Assembly (NCBI GenBank): GCA_016190405.1
Contig: JACPQO010000270.1
Coordinates: forward strand, 1 to 5,925
Length of the DNA: 5,925 bases
DNA from: Chloroflexota bacterium
Lineage (GTDB): Bacteria > Chloroflexota > Dehalococcoidia > SM23-28-2 > RBG-16-64-32
Direction of reading: 5' to 3'
The notes under the pieces were generated by a model that was not told the DNA's origin, searched no databases, and worked only from the letters and a program-made list of their open reading frames with translations. Position 1 is the stretch's first letter, and the number at the start of each line of letters is the position of its first letter. Made by a program: the position numbers and the translations under genes. Below, piece after piece: positions 1 through 5,535 of the stretch.

Positions 1-638
1 CTCTTGAGGGCTATGAACTCCTCGATGTCGGGGTGGGTGACGGCCAGGATGCCCATGTTGGCGCCGCGGCGGGTGCCACCCTGTTTGATCGCCTCAGTGG
101 CGGCATCGAACACCTTGAGGAACGACACCGGCCCGGAGGCCACCCCCATGGTGGAGCGGACGCGGTCCCCCCTGGGCCGCAAGCGGGAGAAGGCGAAGCC
201 GGTGCCGCCGCCGGACTGGTGGATACGCGCAGTGTCCTTAATCGCCTGGAAGATCCCCTCAATACTGTCCGGCACGGGCAGGACGAAGCAGGCCGAAAGC
301 TGCTGGATCTCGCGGCCGGCGTTCATGAGGGTGGGCGAGTTGGGCAGGAATTCCAGCCGGGCCATCAGCTCCAGGAAGCGCTCCTCCCAGTGGGCAGCGG
401 CGTTCGGTAGGGGCGGTTCGCGAACCGCCCCTACGAGGGGCTTGTACAACAGCTCGGCCTGGGCGATATTGTGGGCGACGCGGCGAAACAGCTCCTCGGG
501 CGTCTCCAGCGGCCGGCCGGCGTCGTCCTTGGCCAGGTAGCGACGCTCCAGGACGACGCGGGCGTTGTCCGAGAGAGCGATTGTGGGAGCGCGGCCGCGG
601 CCCGGCGGCCGCCTGCCTGGGCGTTCGCGCGTAGTCAT
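1..638 (-). CDS. nrdJ: Class II (adenosylcobalamin-dependent) ribonucleotide reductase, N-terminal part, runs off left edge
   Basis: The minus strand is open from the ATG at 638-636 to the window edge (212 codons). The family reduces ribonucleotides to deoxyribonucleotides in the cytoplasm using coenzyme B12, without oxygen. Visible hallmarks are [14 protein letters not shown] (22-35), the [14 protein letters not shown] block (95-108), QLSACFVLP (113-121) with C117 as the expected redox-active active-site cysteine, the [15 protein letters not shown] loop (143-157), and [20 protein letters not shown] followed by [13 protein letters not shown] (186-198). The N-terminus is short and Arg/Pro-rich with no ATP-cone. 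The start is chosen because no other ATG precedes the conserved block, but no Shine-Dalgarno is visible; a TATACT box lies 14 nt upstream, so the mRNA could be nearly leaderless. Residues 69-78 come from an in-frame palindrome. The catalytic barrel's remainder and C-terminus are outside the window. The family call is secure; completeness cannot be judged. Confidence 0.95.
   Translation of the reverse strand, partial: MTTRERPGRRPPGRGRAPTIALSDNARVVLERRYLAKDDAGRPLETPEELFRRVAHNIAQAELLYKPLVGAVREPPLPNAAAHWEERFLELMARLEFLPNSPTLMNAGREIQQLSACFVLPVPDSIEGIFQAIKDTARIHQSGGGTGFAFSRLRPRGDRVRSTMGVASGPVSFLKVFDAATEAIKQGGTRRGANMGILAVTHPDIEEFIALK
407..434. repeat. Perfect 28-bp palindrome inserted in frame in nrdJ
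   Basis: Each 14-base arm (GTAGGGGCGGTTCG and its reverse complement) pairs perfectly with the other, centred on TTCGCGAA. On the nrdJ strand it encodes V69 to the first base of P78 (VGAVREPPL), between the LLYKP helix and the HWEERF helix, where family members normally have a short variable linker. The reading frame stays open, so it appears to be a tolerated insertion. The core TAGGGGCG recurs at 5272-5303 in another inverted repeat. It resembles dispersed REP/MITE-like palindromes of GC-rich environmental genomes; that resemblance is from memory, not a search. Confidence 0.85.
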
Positions 639-652
639 CGCAGGTCGGTTTC

Positions 653-658
653 AGTATA
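653..658 (-). promoter_or_regulatory. Candidate -10 box for the left nrdJ
   Basis: The minus strand reads TATACT, 5 of 6 matches to TATAAT, 14 nt upstream of the nrdJ ATG. A start about 7 nt downstream would leave a leader of fewer than 10 nt, consistent with the absent Shine-Dalgarno. No good -35 hexamer sits 16-18 bp upstream, so this may be a weak or activated promoter, or chance. No NrdR box or B12-riboswitch motif is recognisable between 639 and 757. Confidence 0.35.
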
Positions 659-705
659 GCATCGCGGGCCGGTGAGGACGGGCGAAAATGGCACGCGGTG
701 GCCTA

Positions 706-733
706 TTGACAAGGGAGATAATCGGGTTAATAT
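706..733 (+). promoter_or_regulatory. Sigma-70-type promoter for the DGQHR gene
   Basis: A perfect TTGACA -35 (706-711), a 16-bp spacer and TAATAT (728-733; 4 of 6 matches) lie in the only AT-rich stretch between the divergent genes. Transcription would begin near 740, giving a leader of about 18 nt that carries GGGAGG (744-749), eight bases before the ATG at 758. Confidence 0.7.
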
Positions 734-739
734 TTGACC
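725..739. promoter_or_regulatory. Imperfect dyad overlapping the -10, possible operator
   Basis: GGTTAATATTTGACC has matching outer arms (GGT/ACC) and inner AA/TT pairs around its centre at 732, and it covers the -10 box. TATTGAC (704-710) also recurs as TATTTGAC (731-738), 27 bp apart. Either could be a repressor site, but short AT-rich sequences give such patterns by chance. Confidence 0.25.
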
Positions 740-757
740 TAACGGGAGGGCGCAGCC

Positions 758-1903
758 ATGACCACATCGACCCCTGTTCTCACTGCTAACGGGGCCAAGG
801 CGCCGGCGCAGACGCTGACGGCCTTCGCGCTGCGCTTCCGGCAGAAACGGCCGGACGTGAACCTGTACGTTACCGCTCTGCCCCTGCGGGAGCTGCTGGG
901 CCGCTTCCGGGCGGACACCTACCGCACGGGCAAGCCCGAAGGGGGCTACCAGCGCCCCCTGACGTCATCGCGGCTGCGCCAGCTCTCGGCCTACATGCGG
1001 CTGGAAGAGGGGATGCTCCCCACCTCCGTCCTCCTCTGCATCCGCCAGCCGGACCGGGCCGTGTTCGAGCCGCTGGCGGCGGAGGCGGCCGGCGAGCCGG
1101 GCATGATCAGCATCGACGGCTCCGTGCCGCTGTGGGTGGTGGACGGCCAGCACCGGCTGTTCGGCCTGGAGCGGGCGCTAACCAAGGACAAGGCCAAGTG
1201 GCTCGTCGACTACCCCCTACCGGTCACCATCGTGGAGGGGATCGACGCCTACGAGGAGATGCGCTACTTCCACGTCATCAACACCCGCCACAAGGGTGTA
1301 CCCACGGACGTGGTGGACCGACACCTGCTCACCATGCGGGAGGCGGAGGGCCCGGCGCTGCTGGAGCGGGAGGGCGAGCGGAACTACCTCCGGGGGCGCG
1401 CCACCAAGCTGACGGACCTGCTGAACAACGATCCGGAGAGCCCCTGGCGGGGGCTGATCCGCATGCCCGGCGAGCCCCGGCGGCCACAGCACACCATGCG
1501 ACAGCACAGCATGGTCGCCTCTTTGGGCCCCGTCGTCGGCGATAGCTTCGTCAAGCGTCTGGGCGACGAGGAGACGGGGAAGCTGCTGCTGAACTACTGG
1601 ACGGCCGCCCGGGAGCGCTGGCTGAGCGCCTTCGAAGCGCCCCAGGAGTACGTCATCCAGAAGACCCTGGGGGCCGGCGCTCTGCACCAGGTCTTCCCCG
1701 ACGTGCTGGAGCTCTGCCGCGCCGGCGACGACTTCTCCGCCGCCAAGATGTACGACATCCTCTCCGAGGTAGGGCGCAGCGGCGGCTTCTGGCACGGCAC
1801 CCGCGGCCACTACATGGTGCGCCAGAGCGGCGCCCGCTACGTGCGCGCCCTGGCCGAGTACCTGCGCGAGCGGCTGCCGCGGCCGGTCCTGCGGCGGCTA
1901 TAG
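758..1903 (+). CDS. DGQHR-domain protein (DndB-related), standalone
   Basis: 381 residues. The signature motif is VVDGQHRLFGL (127-137), with DGQHR at 129-133 following a beta-strand-like LWV, as in the DGQHR superfamily. The second family block is FHVINTRHKGVPTDVVDRHL (171-190), matching the F-x-x-IN...K-x-V pattern of these proteins. An upstream PLTSSRLRQLSAYM segment (67-80) also fits the family layout. A helical C-terminal half (about 255-381) follows. The best-known member, DndB, regulates and modulates DNA phosphorothioate modification; many other members are uncharacterised and occur in genomic islands. No signal peptide or membrane segment is seen, so it is probably cytoplasmic. The start is supported by GGGAGG at 744-749 and a strong promoter. 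No dndA/C/D/E, restriction or integrase gene is in the window, so the function here is unknown; the domain call is firm. Confidence 0.85.
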   Translation: MTTSTPVLTANGAKAPAQTLTAFALRFRQKRPDVNLYVTALPLRELLGRFRADTYRTGKPEGGYQRPLTSSRLRQLSAYMRLEEGMLPTSVLLCIRQPDRAVFEPLAAEAAGEPGMISIDGSVPLWVVDGQHRLFGLERALTKDKAKWLVDYPLPVTIVEGIDAYEEMRYFHVINTRHKGVPTDVVDRHLLTMREAEGPALLEREGERNYLRGRATKLTDLLNNDPESPWRGLIRMPGEPRRPQHTMRQHSMVASLGPVVGDSFVKRLGDEETGKLLLNYWTAARERWLSAFEAPQEYVIQKTLGAGALHQVFPDVLELCRAGDDFSAAKMYDILSEVGRSGGFWHGTRGHYMVRQSGARYVRALAEYLRERLPRPVLRRL

Positions 1904-2069
1904 ATGCCGCCCGGGCCCGTCCACATGGGGCCGGAGCTTATGGTCGTAGACAAAATAAACCCACTCCTGCGGATTGAAATCCGCAGCTTCCCTTGAAGTT
2001 GAAGGTTTCAAGCCTCAGAGGGCAATCTAAGTGGCTAATGACCACTAGCTCCGCCCAGCCCCAGCAGAG
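1904..2069. other. Gap between convergent genes with three tandem stem-loops
   Basis: This 166-bp stretch separates the stop codons of two converging genes. It contains an AT-richer core (about 1940-2040) with stem-loops at 1967-1986, 1992-2012 (CTTGAA/TTCAAG, 9-nt loop) and 2027-2048 (AGTGG/CCACT, 7-nt loop, stem extendable across one bulge). None is followed by a clear T-run on either strand, so a classical Rho-independent terminator is not evident. Transcript-end structures or a small structured RNA are possible; no convincing protein gene is seen. Confidence 0.5.
1967..1986 (+). repeat. Hairpin element copy A (CTGCGG-N8-CCGCAG)
   Basis: CTGCGGATTGAAATCCGCAG folds as an 8-bp perfect stem with a TGAA loop. 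The same six-base stem with an eight-base loop, followed in both cases by CTTC, occurs on the opposite strand at 5237-5218. Upstream flanks also share a TAAA-plus-CAC-type pattern. The pair looks like two diverged copies of a dispersed hairpin repeat. Confidence 0.6.
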
Positions 2070-5048
2070 CTAAAGCCCTGCAGCCATGGTGCTTCGGGGG
2101 GCCTTCCCTCCCGCCACCGCTGCGCCGTTACCCTGGGCCGCGGCCATCTGGCAGAGCGGCCGCGCGCCTTGACGCGCCAGCACCCTGAGGAAGGCCGCGA
2201 CGATCACCGGGTCGAACTGAGAGCCGCTGTTGCGCTTCAGCTCCTCGACGGCGGTTTCGATAGGCAGGGCCTCCCTGTACGGGCGGTCCGTGGTCATGGC
2301 GTCGAAGGCGTCGGTCACCAGCAGGATGCGGGAGGCGACGGGTATCTGGTCGCCGGCCAGGCCGTCGGGGTAGCCGGAGCCGTCGAAGTGCTCGTGATGA
2401 TGGAGGATGGCCGGAGTGGCGTCGGCGATGGAGCGGACCTGACCCAGAATGTTCAGGGCCGTCACCGGGTGCTGTCTCATGTGGCCCCACTCCGCTTCGG
2501 TCAAGGGCCCCGGCTTGAACAGCACCTCGTCGGGCACCGCCAGCTTGCCAACGTCGTGCAGCAGCGACGACAGGCGCACGATCGAGGTCTCCCGCTCGTC
2601 CAGCCCCAGCTCCTCGGCCAGCCTGGCCGAATACCACGAGCAGCGCTCGGTGTGGGCGCGGGTGGCAGGGTCTTTGGCCGCCAGAGCGGCGATGAGGGCG
2701 GTGACGACCTCCGGCGCCTTCACGGCGCCGTCGGCGGCGTACCAGGGCACCGTCCCCTGGGCTCGCTGCCGGACCAGCTTGCTCCAGTGGCCCACGCGGT
2801 TCTTGCCGGCGGACTTGGCCCAGTACATGGCGGCGTCCGCCCCGTACATAAGCTCCTCCGCCGATTCGGCCGTGTCCGGGAATGAGGCCACCCCCAGGCT
2901 CACGGTGAGCCTCCGACCGCTGTGGTCCGTGCTGCGCTCGACAGCGCGGCGCAGCCGCTCGGCGGCTCTGGCTGTCGTGCGGCGGTCCGCGCCCGGCAGC
3001 AGCACCGCGAACTCGTCTCCCCCGTAGCGGTAGGCCTGCTGCTGGCCGGCGAGGTCGGAGACCGTGCGCGCCAGATCGCGCAGCGTCTGATCACCGGCCA
3101 GGTGTCCCTGGCGGTCGTTGAACTGCTTGAAGCCGTCGATGTCCAGCATTATCAGGCCGATGCTGGCCCCGTCGGCCTGGGCCCGGCCTACCTCTTCCCT
3201 GATCTTCTCCTGGAAGGCGCGGTGGTTGGCCAGGCCGGTCAGGCCGTCCGTGGCGGCCTGGGCGCGGGCGTCCACCAGCTCGTGGTTCCGCCGCCGTAGC
3301 TCCTGGTTGGCCCGGCGCAGCTCCGCTGTGCGCTGCCGTACCTTAGCCTCCAGCGAGCGGTTCAGCTTCTCGATTTGCTGGCGCTCCACCTCCAGCTCCT
3401 GGTTGAGGGCCCGCAACCCCTGTTCCGCCCGCTTCCGTCCCGTGACGTCGTGCACGAAGCTTATGGCCAGCGGACCGTCCTTCGTCTGCACGAAGCCGAG
3501 GGCGCAGGAGGCCGGGAACTCGCTGCCGTCCTGGCGCCGGCCCACCACATCCAGGCCGTGAGACATCGGGCGCGTCTGCGGCTCCGACAGGTAGCTGGCG
3601 CACTGTCCGCTATGGGCCTGCTGGAAGCGCTCCGGCATCAGCATCTCAATGGGCTGCCCCGGCAGCTCGCCCTTGTTATATCCGAACATCGACTCGGCCG
3701 CCGCGTTCGCGATACTAATGGTACCGTCGGCGGTTGTAACGATTATGCCCAGCGGGGCGGACTCCGCCAGCGTCCGGAACCGCTCCTCGCTCTCCCGCAG
3801 GGCCTCCTCCCCACGCACTCTCGCCGTGATGTCGCGGCCAATACCGATGATGCCAATCACGTCGCCGTTCTTCATCAAGGGCCGTTCCGCGAATTCCCCT
3901 ACCAAGTAACGACCTGACTTCGACAGGACCCGCACCTGGGAGACCGGCGGCGCTTCTCCCCGCAGAAGTCTTCTGTGGTTTTGCGCCGCCGTGGGCGAGT
4001 CGTCGGGATGGATGAGCGGTCCGAAGGGTTTGCCCAGCCACTCGCCGCGTGACCAGCCGGTGATCGCTTCAAACGCAGGGTTAAGCGACGTGACGGTCCC
4101 GTCCGGTGAGAGGGTATAGATGACGTCCCTTGCCCGTTCGACCAGGTTCCGATACCGCTCCTCGTTGCGGCGCAGCTCCTTGGTCCGCTCGTGGACCTTC
4201 TGCTCGAGACGCCGGTTGGCCTCCACCAGCGAGTCCGTCATGGTGTTGACGGCGGCGCCCAGGCGGGCCAGCTCCCGCGGGCCGGCGGCCGGCGCCCGCG
4301 TCTGCAGGTCGCCGCCGGCCACGGCCAGGGCCGCCGACTCCAGCGCTGACAGAGGGCGCAGGATGGAGCGGGCGACGACAAAGGATGCTGCCACACCCAA
4401 CGCTATGCCTGCCACACCCGAGATGAGGAGAAGCCAGAGCGCTGCGTCAGCCGTCGTGTTGGCGCGCCTTTGCAGGGCGGCGGCGCGCTCCGCCTCGCTC
4501 TGGTCGACGGCGTCAAACGCCGCTCCCAGCTGCTGCAGCCGGGGGATGGTGGCATTCAGGGCTGCCATGGCGCCTTGGACGTCGCCGCTCTTGCGCAGGA
4601 CGACGGCGCGCTGCCAGACGTCGGTAATGTCGGCCGCGTTAAGCGATATTTCGTCGAGCTTCGCGACGTCTTCCTCTTCCCCTTGCGCCGCCTCCCGCGC
4701 TCGTCCTTCTGCGAGAGCATCTGAGGCCCGGGCGGCCGCCGAGCCGCTGGATGCGAGGAAGGACTCGTCGCCGGTCGATACGTAAAGCTGGACCAGAATG
4801 AGAGCGTAGGCGCCGTCCATTCTCGCCTCTCGGATCAAGGAGGCGTCGATGGAGTGCGCCTGCAACTCGTCCACAACGGCTGCGTGCTCCCGCGCCAGCC
4901 AGGTGGAGCCGGCGACGACAACGGCGAGAATGAGGATCAGCAGCCCGAAACCGGCGGCGATCCGGCAGCCGACTGAGCAGGGGAGGGAAAAGCCCGGAAA
5001 ACGGGGCCATCTCCTCGCGGTTGTGGCGGCGCGCAGTAGCTTTGGCAT
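2070..5048 (-). CDS. Membrane PAS sensor with GGDEF and HD-GYP domains (c-di-GMP turnover)
   Basis: 992 residues. In order: membrane segment 1 (about 30-51); an extracytoplasmic helical sensor (about 52-203, resembling four-helix-bundle/CHASE3-type modules); membrane segment 2 (about 203-226); HAMP (226-277); coiled coil; PAS1 (about 297-410); PAS2 (about 420-540); coiled coil (540-598); GGDEF (about 599-755); HD-GYP (about 780-957). The cyclase looks active: LDIDGF (635-640) and intact GGDEF (676-680). The RxxD inhibitory site is absent (AGQQ at 667-670), so product feedback is probably missing. The phosphodiesterase also looks intact: H799, LLHDVGK (829-835), QHP (859-861), HHEHFDGSGYP (884-894) and D913. 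The family makes and degrades c-di-GMP, so this is likely a bifunctional switch set by an external signal and PAS ligands. The ATG at 5048 lacks a clear Shine-Dalgarno; an in-frame GTG at 5099 is an alternative. It ends in a low-complexity Ala/Gly tail. Confidence 0.93.
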   Translation of the reverse strand: MPKLLRAATTARRWPRFPGFSLPCSVGCRIAAGFGLLILILAVVVAGSTWLAREHAAVVDELQAHSIDASLIREARMDGAYALILVQLYVSTGDESFLASSGSAAARASDALAEGRAREAAQGEEEDVAKLDEISLNAADITDVWQRAVVLRKSGDVQGAMAALNATIPRLQQLGAAFDAVDQSEAERAAALQRRANTTADAALWLLLISGVAGIALGVAASFVVARSILRPLSALESAALAVAGGDLQTRAPAAGPRELARLGAAVNTMTDSLVEANRRLEQKVHERTKELRRNEERYRNLVERARDVIYTLSPDGTVTSLNPAFEAITGWSRGEWLGKPFGPLIHPDDSPTAAQNHRRLLRGEAPPVSQVRVLSKSGRYLVGEFAERPLMKNGDVIGIIGIGRDITARVRGEEALRESEERFRTLAESAPLGIIVTTADGTISIANAAAESMFGYNKGELPGQPIEMLMPERFQQAHSGQCASYLSEPQTRPMSHGLDVVGRRQDGSEFPASCALGFVQTKDGPLAISFVHDVTGRKRAEQGLRALNQELEVERQQIEKLNRSLEAKVRQRTAELRRANQELRRRNHELVDARAQAATDGLTGLANHRAFQEKIREEVGRAQADGASIGLIMLDIDGFKQFNDRQGHLAGDQTLRDLARTVSDLAGQQQAYRYGGDEFAVLLPGADRRTTARAAERLRRAVERSTDHSGRRLTVSLGVASFPDTAESAEELMYGADAAMYWAKSAGKNRVGHWSKLVRQRAQGTVPWYAADGAVKAPEVVTALIAALAAKDPATRAHTERCSWYSARLAEELGLDERETSIVRLSSLLHDVGKLAVPDEVLFKPGPLTEAEWGHMRQHPVTALNILGQVRSIADATPAILHHHEHFDGSGYPDGLAGDQIPVASRILLVTDAFDAMTTDRPYREALPIETAVEELKRNSGSQFDPVIVAAFLRVLARQGARPLCQMAAAQGNGAAVAGGKAPRSTMAAGL

Positions 5049-5217
5049 AGGCGCAAGTGGGCCTGCCGCGCCGCCCGGCTGTGTGTCCGGGACGACACGG
5101 CGTGCACAAATCTTCGGATGCCCGTCAGATGGAGCCGTTACAGGCGCCTGGGCTGGCGTGCGGTATGACAGGCGTGTGCCAGGGGAAGGGGGAGCGCAGC
5201 GGCCGACAAGCGCGAAG

Positions 5218-5237
5218 CTGCGGGTTTTATGCCGCAG
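5218..5237 (-). repeat. Hairpin element copy B (CTGCGG-N8-CCGCAG)
   Basis: Read on the minus strand it is CTGCGGCATAAAACCCGCAG followed by CTTC: the same stem and the same 3' tetranucleotide as copy A at 1967-1986, with a different loop. The preceding bases (TAAATCTCACCT) resemble those before copy A (TAAACCCACTC). It lies 170 bp upstream of the sensor start, on the sensor's strand. Confidence 0.55.
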
Positions 5238-5271
5238 AGGTGAGATTTAGAATGGTCGATGACGATCAAGT

Positions 5272-5303
5272 CGCCCCTACGTGGGTTGGCGCGGGCAGGG
5301 GCG
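5272..5303. repeat. Inverted repeat CGCCCCT/AGGGGCG with 18-nt spacer
   Basis: CGCCCCT (5272-5278) and AGGGGCG (5297-5303) are perfect inverted arms. On the minus strand the right arm reads GTAGGGGCG, the same nine bases that begin the 28-bp palindrome inside the left nrdJ (407-415). It may be a diverged member of the same palindromic family; with short GC-rich arms chance is possible. Confidence 0.45.
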
Positions 5304-5317
5304 CAGCGCAGAAAACA

Positions 5318-5350
5318 GGAGGGGCGCCCCCGGCATGGGGACACCCCTCC
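5318..5350 (-). terminator. Terminator-like hairpin after nrdJ-miniprotein operon, possible attenuator
   Basis: On the minus strand GGAGGGG (5350-5344) pairs with CCCCTCC (5324-5318), with an inner CCCC/GGGG stem, and is followed by TGTTTTC (5317-5311). It lies about 80 nt past the miniprotein stop, where an operon terminator would be expected. The U-tract is short and interrupted, so termination may be partial. The 5' arm can instead pair with CCCTCC at 5365-5360 just upstream, forming a mutually exclusive stem. Confidence 0.5.
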
Positions 5351-5405
5351 AGCCCGAAGGGAGGGTCGGCAGATCCCTAGTGGGCGGTTAACTTCTCCTT
5401 TTTCA

Positions 5406-5419
5406 GAGCCCGGCGGCTC
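5406..5419. other. Small GC stem-loop just after the miniprotein stop
   Basis: GAGCC/GGCTC with a four-base loop lies 8 nt past the miniprotein stop on the minus strand. It is followed by TGAAAAAGG rather than a U-run, so it is more likely an mRNA 3'-end stabiliser or incidental than a terminator. Confidence 0.3.
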
Positions 5420-5427
5420 GGACCGCG

Positions 5428-5520
5428 CTACTTCGTCTTCCTGGTCGCCTTCTTCGCCTTCTTGGCCTTCGCCGGCTTCTTGGCGCCCTTGCTGGCGGGG
5501 GACTTCTTACCTGCTGGCAT
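5428..5520 (-). CDS. Lysine-rich 30-residue miniprotein (histone H1-tail-like)
   Basis: An ATG (5520-5518) opens 30 codons ending in TAG (5430-5428). The peptide has 12 Lys, 1 Arg and 7 Ala, no acidic and no aromatic residues; it begins MPAGKKSPASKGAKKP and continues with AKAKKAKKAT-type repeats. The composition resembles the disordered DNA-binding tails of histone H1-like bacterial proteins, so nucleic-acid binding is a reasonable inference but unproven. Reality of the gene rests on the ribosome-binding site: AGAAAGGAGGTGA sits immediately upstream, with GGAGG five bases from the ATG. It starts 14 nt after the nrdJ stop, so the two are almost certainly one operon. It is too short for most gene callers. 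Alternatives are a ribosomal-associated or RNA-binding peptide, or a decayed tail of a larger basic protein. Confidence 0.75.
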   Translation of the reverse strand: MPAGKKSPASKGAKKPAKAKKAKKATRKTK

Positions 5521-5522
5521 AC

Positions 5523-5535
5523 TCACCTCCTTTCT
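5523..5535 (-). promoter_or_regulatory. Extended Shine-Dalgarno of the miniprotein
   Basis: AGAAAGGAGGTGA is complementary over 13 bases to the 16S rRNA 3' tail of the Gram-positive type (UCACCUCCUUUCU). It abuts the nrdJ TAA stop (5537-5535), a layout suited to translational coupling and high expression of the miniprotein. It fixes the start at 5520. Confidence 0.85.

Larger units (their letters stand above)
5049..5427. other. Non-coding gap upstream of the sensor, rich in inverted repeats
   Basis: About 380 bp with no convincing gene. A 68-codon frame on the minus strand (5344-5138) has no ribosome-binding site or recognisable domain. The region holds the hairpin at 5218-5237, the inverted repeat at 5272-5303, the terminator-like hairpin at 5318-5350 with its competing stem, and a small hairpin at 5406-5419. 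It is the leader or intercistronic region for the sensor gene. No tRNA fold and no recognisable c-di-GMP riboswitch core was found by eye. Confidence 0.5.

Noticed and set aside
4..540. Long plus-strand frame over the left edge
   Set aside because: It is the antisense shadow of the nrdJ N-terminus, whose conserved blocks read cleanly on the minus strand.
639..757. NrdR box or cobalamin riboswitch upstream of nrdJ
   Set aside because: Looked for because both are common controls of such genes. No AT-rich NrdR palindrome or B12-box core is visible, and the gap is too short for a full riboswitch leader.
1898..2011. Minus-strand 37-codon frame from a TTG, containing NPQEWVYFVYDHKL
   Set aside because: The peptide looks less random than the usual shadow frames, but it needs a TTG start with no properly spaced ribosome-binding site, runs through hairpin repeats and overlaps the DGQHR stop. 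It is probably an accident of the AT-richer stretch or a gene remnant.
5049..5290. c-di-GMP riboswitch or tRNA upstream of the sensor
   Set aside because: No recognisable GEMM core, tetraloop-receptor pattern or T-loop consensus with matching acceptor arms was found by eye.
5138..5344. 68-codon minus-strand frame upstream of the sensor
   Set aside because: It spans three inverted repeats, has no Shine-Dalgarno and no recognisable domain.
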